The notes under the pieces are model-generated. The model saw only the letters and a list, made by a program, of their open reading frames with translations, had not been told where the DNA came from and did no database searches. Shown here one piece after another: positions 9,395-17,470 of a stretch of 51,662 nucleotides of DNA; position 1 is the stretch's first letter, and the number at the start of each line of letters is the position of its first letter. Location of the stretch: NCBI GenBank assembly GCA_947627325.1, contig CANQVO010000017.1, forward strand, positions 1-51,662. The letters run 5' to 3'. The stretch is from an uncultured Oscillospiraceae bacterium. Lineage in GTDB: Bacteria > Bacillota > Clostridia > Oscillospirales > Oscillospiraceae. The translations under genes were made by a program, and so were the position numbers.

Positions 9395-9432
9395 GCAGTC
9401 GTGAGCCCTAGTTTCCCATGCAGACTAGAGAC

Positions 9433-9461
9433 AGTATAACACCAATTTCCTCGTCTGTCAA
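9433..9461 (-). promoter_or_regulatory. consensus sigma-A promoter of csp
   Basis: On the minus strand TTGACA (9461-9456) and TATACT (9438-9433) are separated by 17 bp; this is close to perfect consensus and fits a highly expressed gene. Confidence 0.88.
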
Positions 9462-9557
9462 TGCCTTCTTTTGTCTCTTATTAACTTTTTTAACTTTTTT
9501 TGGAAAATGCCGGGAAACGCCTTGTTCTCTTAAAAAAAGAGCAAAAAACGCCCTATA

Positions 9558-10982
9558 TCAGGGAGATTTACCGGGAAAATCCGGGAGGTCGTCCGCGGTG
9601 AGGGCCATGAGTTGGGCCCGGGTGGGGGCGTTCAGGGCGGCCACCCGGTCGGCCTGACGGGCCACGGCCTGCTCAAAGATGTTCCGCACGTCCCGGGCGT
9701 TGCCGAAGTTCTCGTCCCGGGCCTCGAAGAGGGCCTGAAAGGCCGCCTGGCAGGTTTTTTCCGTCTCCCCGTCCAGGGCGTAGCCGTTTTTGGCGCACAG
9801 GGACTGGAAGATCTGGAACAGCTGCTCCCCGGTGTAGTCCTCAAAGTAGAAATACTTGTTGAACCGGCTCTCCAGGCCGGGGTTGGCGTGGAGGAAGGTC
9901 TCCATGGGCCCGGTGTACCCCGCCACGATGACCACCAGATCGTCCCGGTGGTCCTCCATGGCCTTCAGCAGGGTCTCGATGGCCTCGGGGCCGAAGTCGC
10001 CGGGGCTGTCGTGGCTGGCCAGGGCGTAGGCCTCGTCGATGAACAGCACGCCCCCCAGGGCCTTTTGCACCGCCTCCTGGGTCTTGAGGGCGGTCTGGCC
10101 CACAAAGCCCGCCACCAGGCCGGAGCGGTCCACCTCCACCAGCTGGCCCTTGCTCAGAACGCCGATGGCGTGGTAGAGCTTGGCCAGCAGGCGGGCCACC
10201 GTGGTCTTCCCCGTGCCCGGATTGCCCAGAAAGACCAGGTGCAAACTCAGCGGCGGCACGGGAAGGCCCTCCTTCTCCCGGAGCCCCCGGACCTTCACCA
10301 GGTTGATCAGGCTCTTCACGTCCGCCTTCACCTTCTCCAGCCCGCACAGCTCGTCCAGCTGGGCCAGCAGCTCCTCCAGCGTGGGCTCGGGGGCCTGGTC
10401 GGCGGGGGAGGGGGAGGGGTCAACGGCGGGGGCCTCCCGGCCCTGCCCGCCGGAGCGGACGCCGGGGGTGACGAAGTCGGGGATGTGGACCCGGGCGGCG
10501 GCGCCGGGGACGCCGGCCTGGTCGCACAGGGCGGAGAGAGCGTCGGCGCAGGCGTTGACGAAGCCGGCCTCCCCCTCGCTGACCACGTCGTCCGCCGCGG
10601 CGAAGAGCAGGAGCATCAGGGTAAAGGTGTCCACAAACCGCCGGGAGAGGGTCTGGCCGGCGGCGCGGTCGTGGCGGATCAGGGCCTGGAAGAAGCCGGG
10701 GGGCTGGAAGCCGGGGTAGTCGGCCACGGCGGAGGCCAGTTCCCAGTAGAGGGCGGAGGGGACGGGATTGCCCTTGCAGTAGATGGCGTTATAATACTCC
10801 ACGTGCCGGGGGCCCAGCCCGCCGTCCCGCTGCCACACCCCGGCGGCGCACCGGCGCATAAAGCCGTCGATCTCCCCGGTGAAGGCGGAGCGGAGGCCGG
10901 GGTCGGGGATGAGGCGGCGAAAGGCGGCGATCGCCTCGTCGTACTGCTTGTGCACCGCGGCGGCGGTGATGGATGCGCCCAT
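9558..10982 (-). CDS. AAA+ ATPase of the SpoVK/CbbX type
   Basis: A 474-residue protein. The C-terminal half is a CbbX/SpoVK-type AAA+ module: Walker A GNPGTGKTT starting at residue 253 (Lys259), Walker B VLFIDEAYAL, sensor region VIVAGYTGPM, and an arginine in LESRFNKYFYF. The N-terminal half (about 1-170) is not a standard AAA partner; the stretch around LFAAADDVVSEGEAGFVNACADAL resembles a TerB-like helical fold, followed by a Pro/Ala-rich linker (about 170-205). SpoVK is a sporulation ATPase in Bacillus, while CbbX remodels Rubisco; no Rubisco is expected here. It probably remodels an unknown protein. It has its own promoter back to back with that of folA. Confidence 0.8.
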   Translation of the reverse strand: MGASITAAAVHKQYDEAIAAFRRLIPDPGLRSAFTGEIDGFMRRCAAGVWQRDGGLGPRHVEYYNAIYCKGNPVPSALYWELASAVADYPGFQPPGFFQALIRHDRAAGQTLSRRFVDTFTLMLLLFAAADDVVSEGEAGFVNACADALSALCDQAGVPGAAARVHIPDFVTPGVRSGGQGREAPAVDPSPSPADQAPEPTLEELLAQLDELCGLEKVKADVKSLINLVKVRGLREKEGLPVPPLSLHLVFLGNPGTGKTTVARLLAKLYHAIGVLSKGQLVEVDRSGLVAGFVGQTALKTQEAVQKALGGVLFIDEAYALASHDSPGDFGPEAIETLLKAMEDHRDDLVVIVAGYTGPMETFLHANPGLESRFNKYFYFEDYTGEQLFQIFQSLCAKNGYALDGETEKTCQAAFQALFEARDENFGNARDVRNIFEQAVARQADRVAALNAPTRAQLMALTADDLPDFPGKSP

Positions 10983-11017
10983 GCTGTCACGCCCTTCCCC
11001 TTCAAAATCACGGGACC

Positions 11018-11046
11018 ATTATACCCATTTGTCCCCCACATTGCAA
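11018..11046 (-). promoter_or_regulatory. promoter of the AAA+ ATPase gene
   Basis: Minus-strand TTGCAA (11046-11041) and TATAAT (11023-11018) with a 17-bp spacer. It lies just beside the divergent folA promoter, with 10 bp between the two -35 boxes. Confidence 0.75.
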
Positions 11047-11056
11047 GGTTTTCCCT

Positions 11057-11085
11057 TTGCAAGCAGAGGATAACTGTGCTATACT
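11057..11085 (+). promoter_or_regulatory. promoter of the folA-nnrD-alr operon
   Basis: TTGCAA (11057-11062), 17 bp, TATACT (11080-11085). Transcription would start near 11092, giving a leader of about 25 bases before the GTG start of folA. Confidence 0.75.
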
Positions 11086-11116
11086 ACATACATTCGATAG
11101 GAAAGGGGGGAGCGGG

Positions 11117-11605
11117 GTGATCGCCATCGTGGCTGTGGAGAGGGGCTGGGGCATCGGTCTGGACGGCGGACTGCTGTTGAGAAATCCCCTGGATATGCGC
11201 CGCTTCAAGGAGCGCACCATGGGCCACCCGGTGATCCTGGGGCGCAGGACGCTGGAGAGCTTCCCCGGGGGAAAACCCCTGCCCGGGCGGGACAACCTGG
11301 TGCTGTCCCGGACGCTGGAGGCGGCCCCCGCCGGGGCCCGGCTCTTTCGGGACGTGGACAGTCTGCTGGCCGCCGCCGCGGCGGACAGCTTTGTGATCGG
11401 CGGGGGAGAGGTCTACCGCCAGCTTCTGCCCTACTGCGACGAGGCCCAGGTCACCTACGTGGACGCCGCCCTCCCGGCGGACACCTTCTTCCCCGACCTG
11501 GACGCCCACCCGGACTGGGCCCTGACGGAGGCGGAGGGGCCCTACGAGACCCCGGAGGGCCACCCCTTCTGGTTCCGCCTCTACCGGCGGAGGGAGAGAC
11601 CTTGA
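11117..11605 (+). CDS. folA: dihydrofolate reductase
   Basis: A 162-residue NADPH-dependent enzyme that makes tetrahydrofolate. The GTG at 11117 is preferred over upstream codons because the product then begins IAIVAVERGWGIG, the canonical DHFR start, and GGGGGGAG lies just ahead; the upstream extension lacks family similarity and contains the promoter. Other family motifs are LDMRRFKERTMGHPVILGR, LPGRDNLVLSR and FVIGGGEVYRQLLP. It heads a run of plus-strand genes and its TGA overlaps the TTG start of nnrD. No thyA lies next to it. Confidence 0.95.
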   Translation: MIAIVAVERGWGIGLDGGLLLRNPLDMRRFKERTMGHPVILGRRTLESFPGGKPLPGRDNLVLSRTLEAAPAGARLFRDVDSLLAAAAADSFVIGGGEVYRQLLPYCDEAQVTYVDAALPADTFFPDLDAHPDWALTEAEGPYETPEGHPFWFRLYRRRERP

Positions 11606-12456
11606 GCGCCCTGCCCATCCCCCTGCCCGCCCTGCCCCGGCGGGCGCGGGAGAGCCACAAGGGGGACTTTGGCCGGGTCAACCTCCTGGCCGGGAGCGTG
11701 GGCTACACCGGCGCGCCCTGTCTGGCCGCGGGGGGCGCTCTGCGGGCCGGGGCGGGGCTGGTGTTCCTGGGGGTGCCCGGAGCGGTCTACCCCATCGTGG
11801 CCGCCAAGGTCACCTGCGCCATGGCCTATCCCCTGGGCCAGGGCCCCCGCCTCACCGAGGGGGAGCTGGCGGCGGCGGCGGAGCGGTGCGGGGGCAAGGA
11901 CGCGGTGGTCCTGGGCCCCGGCCTGGGGGACCACCCGGCCACCCTGGCCTTTGCCCGCCGCCTGACCCGGCGGGTGGAGGCCCCCCTGGTGCTGGACGCC
12001 GATGGCATAAACGCCCTGGCGGGACATATAGATGGGTTGGACAGCCGCCGGGGACGGCTCACCGTCCTCACCCCCCACCCGGGGGAGTTTGCCCGCCTGC
12101 TGGGCCGGGAGGTGGGAGAGGACCGGGCCGGCGAGGCCGGGGCCTTCGCCCGGGCCCACGGCTGTTACCTGGTCTTAAAAGGCCACCGCACCCTGGTGGC
12201 CTGCCCGGACGGGGAAATTTATGTAAACCAAACCGGCAACCCCGGCATGGCCACCGGCGGGTCGGGGGACGTGCTGGCGGGGATGGTGGGCGGTCTGTTG
12301 GCCCAGGGGCTGGAGCCCAAGAGGGCCGTCACCGCCGCGGTCTACCTCCACGGTCTGGCGGGGGACCTGGCGGCGGAGGCGCTGGGGGAGTACGCCATGA
12401 CCGCCGCCGACCTTTTGACCTACCTGCCCCGGGCCATGCGGGCCGCCGGGGGATGA
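11602..12456 (+). CDS. nnrD: ADP-dependent (S)-NAD(P)H-hydrate dehydratase
   Basis: This 284-residue ribokinase-fold protein repairs hydrated NADH/NADPH using ADP. Characteristic motifs are HKGDFGRVNLLAGS near the N-terminus, VLGPGLG, VLTPHPGEFARLLG, VLKGHRTLV and the nucleotide site NPGMATGGSGDVLAGM. It lacks the NnrE epimerase domain with which it is often fused, so only the dehydratase is encoded here. The TTG start overlaps the folA stop as TTGA, implying coupled translation. In other Firmicutes a related gene also stands upstream of alr. Confidence 0.92.
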   Translation: MSALPIPLPALPRRARESHKGDFGRVNLLAGSVGYTGAPCLAAGGALRAGAGLVFLGVPGAVYPIVAAKVTCAMAYPLGQGPRLTEGELAAAAERCGGKDAVVLGPGLGDHPATLAFARRLTRRVEAPLVLDADGINALAGHIDGLDSRRGRLTVLTPHPGEFARLLGREVGEDRAGEAGAFARAHGCYLVLKGHRTLVACPDGEIYVNQTGNPGMATGGSGDVLAGMVGGLLAQGLEPKRAVTAAVYLHGLAGDLAAEALGEYAMTAADLLTYLPRAMRAAGG

Positions 12457-12477
12457 CTTGACAAGGAGGAGTTCGCC

Positions 12478-13074
12478 GTGGGACGCTCGCGGGCGCTTCC
12501 ACTGATGATGAGCCTGCTCATCCTGACCGGCTGCGCCGGGCGGGGGGGAGCGGGGACGGGGGAGGAGCTGGCCCGGTCCATCCAGGAGGAGTACGGCGCC
12601 TTCACCGCCGTCACCTGCCAGGTGGCCCTCACCGCCGAGTACGACCAGCGGGTCTTCGACTGCGCCCTGGACGTGGCCTGGGACAGCGAAACTGGCGCCA
12701 CCCTCACCCTCACCGAGCCGGAGATCGCTAAGGGGGTCACCGCCCGGATCGCCCACGGGGAGACCAGCCTGGCCTACGGCGATTTTAGTCTGGAGACCGG
12801 GCCCCTGACCTGGGAGGGGCTGTCCCCCATGGAGGTGACGCCCGTTCTGTGGCGGCACGTGGTGGCGGGGTACATCGCCGGGGTGGACCTGACCGACGGG
12901 ATCCTGGAGGTCACCTACCGCTCCGGGGACGACCCGCCGGGGACGGGGCTGGAGGCGGTGGTCACCTTTGACGAGCAGACCCACGCCCCCCTCACCGGGG
13001 AGCTGTTCTCCGACGGGACCCGGGTGGCGCTGGCGCGGGTGACGGAATTTCAGAGCGTGAGCGCCCAAAGCTGA
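12478..13074 (+). CDS. GerS/YdcC-like lipoprotein upstream of alr
   Basis: A 198-residue lipoprotein with a short signal and lipobox LTGC (Cys19), so it should be lipid-anchored outside the membrane. It starts at GTG behind AAGGAGG. The mature part is beta-rich and fits the LolA-like fold expected of this family, but identity is judged mainly from size, lipobox and position. Bacillus ydcC and Clostridioides difficile gerS are sporulation/germination lipoproteins encoded directly before alr; this gene has the same place, 32 bases before alr. A role in spore cortex or envelope is therefore likely but inferred. Confidence 0.65.
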   Translation: MGRSRALPLMMSLLILTGCAGRGGAGTGEELARSIQEEYGAFTAVTCQVALTAEYDQRVFDCALDVAWDSETGATLTLTEPEIAKGVTARIAHGETSLAYGDFSLETGPLTWEGLSPMEVTPVLWRHVVAGYIAGVDLTDGILEVTYRSGDDPPGTGLEAVVTFDEQTHAPLTGELFSDGTRVALARVTEFQSVSAQS

Positions 13075-13106
13075 GGGCGCGGCACATACCAAAGGAGAGA
13101 GATACC

Positions 13107-14225
13107 ATGGACATCACACAAGCGCGGACCTGGGCGGAGGTGGACCTGGCCGCCCTGGAGCACAACTACCGGGCCCTGCGCTCCAACCTGGAGCCGGGGC
13201 GCAAGTTCGTGGGCGTGGTGAAGGCCAACGCCTACGGCCACGGGGCCCTGCCGGTGGCGAAAAAGCTGGAGGCGCTGGGGGCGGAGTACCTGGCGGTGGC
13301 CTGCCTGGCCGAGGCGGTAGAGCTTCGGGAGGGAGGCGTGGCCGCCCCCATCCTCATCCTGGGGGGCACCCCGGGGGAGCTGGCGGGGGAGCTGATCCGC
13401 TATGACCTCACCCAGACGCTGTTCGACCTGCCCACCGCCCGGGCCTACTCCCAGGCCGCCGCGGCGGCGGGGAAGGGGCTGAAGGTCCACCTCAAGGCGG
13501 ACACGGGGATGGGCCGGCTGGGCTTTGTGGGGCCGGGCCGGGTGGAGGACATCCTGACGGCCTGCGCCCTGCCCGGGCTGGAGGCGGAGGGGCTGTTCAC
13601 CCACTTTGCCGACGCCGACGGCTCGGAGGAGTACACCATGGCCCAGTTTACCGACTTTCTGGACCTGCGGGACGCCCTGGCCGCCCGGGGGCGGACCTTC
13701 CCCCTGTGCCACTGCGCCGCCAGCGCCGCCACCCTCCGCTACCCCTGCACCCATCTGGACATGGTCCGCCCGGGCATCGCCCTCTACGGCCACTACCCCG
13801 ACGAGGGCTCCGTGGGCCTGGACGGGCCGGGGCTCATCCCGGTGATGACGGTCAAGACCCGGGTGGCGGCGGTGCGGACCCTCCCCGCCGGGGCCTGTAT
13901 CAGCTACGGCCGGACCCGGGCGCTGAGCCGGGAGAGCCGGGTGGCGGTCCTGCCCATCGGCTACGCCGACGGGCTCCACCGGGGCCTCTCCAACCGCATG
14001 GAGGTGGCCTTCCCCCAGGGCCGGGCCCCCATCCTGGGCCGGGTGTGCATGGACCTGTGTATGGCGGACGTGACCGACCTCCCCGGCGTGGAGGCCGGGG
14101 ACGTGGCGGAGGTCTTTGGACAAGCCCTCCCCCTGGAGGAGAAGTCCGACGCCCTGGGCACCATCAGCTACGAGCTCCTCACCGCCGTGGCCCCCCGGGT
14201 GCCCCGGGTGTATGTGGGCGCCTGA
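13107..14225 (+). CDS. alr: alanine racemase
   Basis: A 372-residue PLP enzyme that interconverts L- and D-alanine for peptidoglycan. The PLP-binding lysine is Lys39 in VVKANAYGHG and the second catalytic residue is Tyr267 in CISYGRTR. Other expected motifs are LKADTGMGRLGF, HCAASAATL, VRPGIALYG, GYADG and GRVCMD. AAAGGAGAG lies ahead of the ATG. Its neighbours (nnrD, lipoprotein, then mazF) match the alr surroundings of Bacillus and many Clostridia. Confidence 0.97.
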   Translation: MDITQARTWAEVDLAALEHNYRALRSNLEPGRKFVGVVKANAYGHGALPVAKKLEALGAEYLAVACLAEAVELREGGVAAPILILGGTPGELAGELIRYDLTQTLFDLPTARAYSQAAAAAGKGLKVHLKADTGMGRLGFVGPGRVEDILTACALPGLEAEGLFTHFADADGSEEYTMAQFTDFLDLRDALAARGRTFPLCHCAASAATLRYPCTHLDMVRPGIALYGHYPDEGSVGLDGPGLIPVMTVKTRVAAVRTLPAGACISYGRTRALSRESRVAVLPIGYADGLHRGLSNRMEVAFPQGRAPILGRVCMDLCMADVTDLPGVEAGDVAEVFGQALPLEEKSDALGTISYELLTAVAPRVPRVYVGA

Positions 14226-14405
14226 CCGGGCGGGGGCATATACTGTCTCGGGAGCCTTTTCCACGCAGGGCTTTCCGGGGGGCCGGGGCCCCGGGACGGC
14301 TTTTTCGTCCAAGGGGGTATAAACCCGGCCGCGCCGTGGGAAAATCATGAGTGACCGGCCCCCTCGCCGGGGACGGTGACTACTGACCGCGGAGTGTGAG
14401 GACAA

Positions 14406-14771
14406 GTGGATCTTAGCGTCAAGCGCGGCGACATCTTTTACGCCGATTTGAGCCCGGTGGTGGGCAGCGAGCAGGGGGGCGTGCGCCCGGTACTCATCAT
14501 CCAGAACGACACCGGCAACAAGCACAGCCCCACTGTCATCGCCGCCGCCATCACCTCCCAGACCGGGAAGGCCAAAATGCCCACCCACATCGAGCTGACC
14601 GCCCACCAGTACGGCCTGCCCAAGAACTCCCTGGTGCTCCTGGAGCAGATCCGCACCCTGGACAAGCGGCGGCTGCGGGAGAAGATGGGGCGGCTGGACG
14701 ACGCCGTCATGGACCGGGTGGACGCGGCCATCGCCGTCAGCTTCGGTCTGCACGGAGATACCTTTGTGTAA
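14406..14771 (+). CDS. mazF: MazF/EndoA-type endoribonuclease toxin
   Basis: A 121-residue mRNA interferase of the PemK/MazF fold. It begins [29 protein letters not shown] and contains AAAITSQ, PTHIEL and [13 protein letters not shown], as in B. subtilis EndoA. The GTG at 14406 gives the family start. In Bacillus the antitoxin EndoAI (MazE) lies between alr and this gene; here the 180-base gap after alr has no frame of suitable length or ribbon-helix-helix sequence, so the toxin seems to stand alone. Either the antitoxin is elsewhere or this copy serves as a housekeeping endoribonuclease. Confidence 0.93.
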   Translation: MDLSVKRGDIFYADLSPVVGSEQGGVRPVLIIQNDTGNKHSPTVIAAAITSQTGKAKMPTHIELTAHQYGLPKNSLVLLEQIRTLDKRRLREKMGRLDDAVMDRVDAAIAVSFGLHGDTFV

Positions 14772-14775
14772 GTTC

Positions 14776-14804
14776 CCCTGGGGCCACGCCCTGTGGCCCC
14801 AGGG
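14776..14804 (+). other. perfect 12-bp intercistronic hairpin after mazF
   Basis: CCCTGGGGCCAC (14776-14787) pairs perfectly with GTGGCCCCAGGG (14793-14804) across a 5-base loop. There is no U-tract after it, so it is probably an mRNA stability or processing element. Confidence 0.55.
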
Positions 14805-14831
14805 AGATGAAAGAAATAAGGAGACGTACTT

Positions 14832-15323
14832 ATGAAATTCATGCGACCTGTGGCCATGCTCTGCGCCCTGGGCATCACCGTCGGCGGCGTCACCGCCCTG
14901 GCCGCCGCCCAGGGGTCCCAGGAAGACCCCCTGATCACCCTGAGCTACCTGGAGAGCGTTTTGCGCCCCGACCTGGAAAAGCAGGTGGACAAGGCCGTGG
15001 AGGACAACCAGAAGGCCCTGACCGACAAGCTGGACGCGGCCATCGCCGCCTATGAAAAGCAGGTGGACGAGGCCATCGCCGCCGCCCCCGCCTCCGCCTT
15101 CCAGACCAGGACCCTGGCCGCCGGGGAGAGCTTTACCCCCGGCGCGGGCCGGGAGGTGCTGGTGGTCTCCGGCTCCCTCACCGCCCTGGGCTCCCTCACC
15201 GACACCACCGACGGCGCGTCCGTGGCCGCCGGGGAACCCCTGCGGGAGGCCCACCTCTACATCGCCGCCGACGCCGCCTCCGGCTGCCGCGCCGCCGGCT
15301 CGGCCACCGTCATGGGCCGGTGA
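14832..15323 (+). CDS. secreted protein of unknown function with coiled-coil segment
   Basis: A 163-residue protein with a signal peptide (about 1-27, ending TALAAAQ) behind AAGGAGA. Residues about 40-80 are charged heptad-like sequence (YLESVLRPDLEKQVDKAVED and onward) likely to form a coiled coil. The C-terminal part (about 90-163) is Gly/Ala/Thr-rich and beta-like. I do not recognise a family. It sits between mazF and mrnC on the same strand, 6 bases before mrnC. Confidence 0.75.
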   Translation: MKFMRPVAMLCALGITVGGVTALAAAQGSQEDPLITLSYLESVLRPDLEKQVDKAVEDNQKALTDKLDAAIAAYEKQVDEAIAAAPASAFQTRTLAAGESFTPGAGREVLVVSGSLTALGSLTDTTDGASVAAGEPLREAHLYIAADAASGCRAAGSATVMGR

Positions 15324-15329
15324 CGGGCC

Positions 15330-15740
15330 ATGGACTACTTTCACATCCGGGCCGACAGCGGCCTGCTGGACACCATCAGCTCCCTGGGTCTGGCCCACAT
15401 GGGGGACGCGGTGTATGAGCTGATGGTGCGCTCCCACCTCTGCCTCCACGGCAAGTCCACCAACAAGGGCCTGCACCGGGCCGCGGTGGGCTACGTCTCC
15501 GCCCCCGCCCAGGCCGCCGCCACCCAGGTGGTGGAGCCCCTGCTCACCCCGGAGGAGGCGGAGGTCTTCCGCCGGGGCCGCAACGCCAGCCCCCACACCA
15601 TCCCCGCCCACGCCAAACGGGAGGACTACGCCCGGGCCACCGCCCTGGAGGCCCTGTTCGGCTGGCTGTGGCTCCGGGGGGAGAGGGAGCGGCTCAACCA
15701 GCTTTTCGCCGCCGTCATGGAGGACACCCAATGGCCTTAG
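15330..15740 (+). CDS. mrnC: Mini-ribonuclease III
   Basis: A 136-residue RNase III catalytic domain without the dsRNA-binding domain; in B. subtilis this enzyme matures 23S rRNA ends. The hallmark LAHMGDAVYELMVR holds the metal-binding acidic residues, and KSTNKGLHRAAVGYVSA, RGRNA and YARATALEALFGWLWL follow family order. The upstream ribosome site is weak, suggesting coupling to the preceding gene. Its end overlaps the start of rqcH by 10 bases. Confidence 0.93.
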   Translation: MDYFHIRADSGLLDTISSLGLAHMGDAVYELMVRSHLCLHGKSTNKGLHRAAVGYVSAPAQAAATQVVEPLLTPEEAEVFRRGRNASPHTIPAHAKREDYARATALEALFGWLWLRGERERLNQLFAAVMEDTQWP

Positions 15741-17344
15741 ACGCGTTTTGTATGGCCGCGCTGGCCTACGAGTTGCGCCGGGAACTGCTGGGCGGCCGGG
15801 TGGACAAGGTCTACCAGCCCGGCCGGGCGGAGGTGGTGCTGGCCCTGCACGCGCCGTCGGGCAACCGGCGGCTCTTGCTGTGCGCCGAGCCGGGACAGGC
15901 CCGGGCGCATATTACTTATGTAAACCAAGAAAACCCCGCCCAGCCCCCGGTGTTCTGTATGCTCCTGCGAAAGCACCTGGCCGCCGGACGGCTGATAGAC
16001 ATCCAACAGCCGGACGGGGAGCGGATCCTGACCTTTTTGTTTGACTGCCAGAACGAGCTGGGGGACACGGTGCGCCGCCACCTCCGGCTGGAGGCCATGG
16101 GCAGCCAGACAAATCTTATGTTAACTGACGAGAGCGACCGCGTCCTGGCCTGCACCCGCCGGGTGGAGGGGGATCTGGCGGCGGGGAAGCGGGCGGTGAT
16201 GCCCGGGCTCTTCTACCGCCCGCCGGAGCCCCACCCCGGCCTGCCCCCTCTGCTCCGCCGGGAGTTGGAGTTCCGGGGGAAGGACCCGGAGGGGGAGGCC
16301 CCCCGGCTGTGGGAGGCCGTGGAGGCGGGGGAGTACACCCCCATTCTGCTGGTGGAGGACGGCAGGCCCAAGGACTTCTCCTTCCTGCCCATTTTGCAGT
16401 ACGGCCCCAAGGTGGAGAGCCGGCCCTACCCGGACTTTGGCCACCTGCTGGACGACTTCTACGCCCAAAAGGGCGGCGACCAGCGGGCCAAACAGCGGGG
16501 CGGGGAGCTCTACCGGGCGGTCAAGTCCCTGTTGGAGCGGGTGGAGCGGAAGGTGGCCAACCAGTCCCGGGAGCTGGCCCAGGCCAGGGACCGGGAGGGC
16601 CTGCGGGTGCGGGGCGACCTCATCATGTCCAACCTCTACCAACTGCGAAAGGGAATGTCCGGGGCGCGGCTGGAGAACTACTACGACCCCGCCGGAGGCG
16701 CGCTGGAGGTGGCGCTGGACCCCCTGCTCACCCCCCAGCAGAACGCCGCCAAATACTATAAGGACTACGCCAAGGCCAAGACCGCCGAGGCGGCCCTCAC
16801 CGCCCAGATCGCCAAGGGGGAGGCGGACCGGGCGTACCTGGGCAGCGTGCTGGAAAGCGTGTTGCTGGCCGAGGGGGAGCGGGACCTCCAGGACATCCGG
16901 GAGGAGCTGGAGAGCGAGGGCTGGCTGCGGCGGCAGAAGAACGCCAAAAAGGTGATGAAGGCCGTCTCCAAACCCCTGGAGTTCACCACCTCCCGGGGGT
17001 TCAAGGTGATGGTGGGCAAGAACAACACCCAAAACGACCGCCTCACCACCAAGCTGGCGGGGAAGGAGGACCTGTGGTTCCACGTCCAGAAGCTCCACGG
17101 CGCCCACGTCATCCTCTTTCTGGACGGGCAGGACCCGGACCCCCAGAGCGTCCTGGAGGCCGCCCAGCTGGCCGCCTGGTACTCCCAGGGGCGGGAGGGG
17201 GCCAAGGTGCCGGTGGACTACACCCCCGCCAAATACGTGAAAAAACCCCACGGCGCCAAACCCGGCATGGTGGTCTACACCACCTACCAGACCCTGATGG
17301 TGGAGCCGAAGCGGCTCACAGAAGGGGCTCCGCCCCTTCTGTGA
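15731..17344 (+). CDS. rqcH: RqcH (NFACT-family ribosome-associated quality control factor)
   Basis: A 537-residue NFACT protein that binds stalled 50S subunits and directs alanine tailing of nascent chains. The ATG at 15731 is chosen because the product then begins MALDAFCMAALAYELRREL, the family start; the upstream extension only shadows mrnC. The NFACT-N domain covers about 1-200, a long charged helical coiled-coil about 250-420, and the NFACT-R (DUF814) domain about 430-537 with DLWFHVQKLHGAHVILF. An older annotation would be a fibronectin-binding protein. A terminator hairpin overlaps its stop codon. Confidence 0.93.
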   Translation: MALDAFCMAALAYELRRELLGGRVDKVYQPGRAEVVLALHAPSGNRRLLLCAEPGQARAHITYVNQENPAQPPVFCMLLRKHLAAGRLIDIQQPDGERILTFLFDCQNELGDTVRRHLRLEAMGSQTNLMLTDESDRVLACTRRVEGDLAAGKRAVMPGLFYRPPEPHPGLPPLLRRELEFRGKDPEGEAPRLWEAVEAGEYTPILLVEDGRPKDFSFLPILQYGPKVESRPYPDFGHLLDDFYAQKGGDQRAKQRGGELYRAVKSLLERVERKVANQSRELAQARDREGLRVRGDLIMSNLYQLRKGMSGARLENYYDPAGGALEVALDPLLTPQQNAAKYYKDYAKAKTAEAALTAQIAKGEADRAYLGSVLESVLLAEGERDLQDIREELESEGWLRRQKNAKKVMKAVSKPLEFTTSRGFKVMVGKNNTQNDRLTTKLAGKEDLWFHVQKLHGAHVILFLDGQDPDPQSVLEAAQLAAWYSQGREGAKVPVDYTPAKYVKKPHGAKPGMVVYTTYQTLMVEPKRLTEGAPPLL

Positions 17345-17351
17345 AAATTTT
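17317..17351 (+). terminator. terminator-like hairpin overlapping the rqcH stop
   Basis: A 12-bp stem (17317-17328 with 17332-17343) contains the TGA stop and is followed by AAAATTTT. A second stronger hairpin lies 70 bases on. Confidence 0.6.
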
Positions 17352-17416
17352 GCGGCCCGCTGCAGCGCCGCCCTACGGGCACACGTTTGCGGCCCGGCGG
17401 GACAGCTTGAACAAAC

Positions 17417-17446
17417 AAAAGGCGGCGGGAGATCCCGCCGCCTTTT
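17417..17446. terminator. bidirectional terminator between rqcH and uvrB
   Basis: AAAGGCGGCGGG pairs with CCCGCCGCCTTT around a 4-base loop, with A-run before and TTTTT after, so it can serve both convergent genes. Confidence 0.85.
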
Positions 17447-17470
17447 TGTGGCTGATTGATTTACATAACC

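Noticed and set aside
14226-14405. mazE antitoxin gene before mazF
   Set aside because: The only short frames are either shadows of alr or about ten codons long; none resembles a ribbon-helix-helix or AbrB-type antitoxin.
13050-15731. 893-codon minus-strand frame over alr-mazF-mrnC
   Set aside because: It is antisense to four well-identified genes and has low-complexity composition typical of GC-rich shadow frames.
17317-17416. A further gene between rqcH and uvrB
   Set aside because: Only terminator hairpins and about 70 bases of unremarkable sequence are present.
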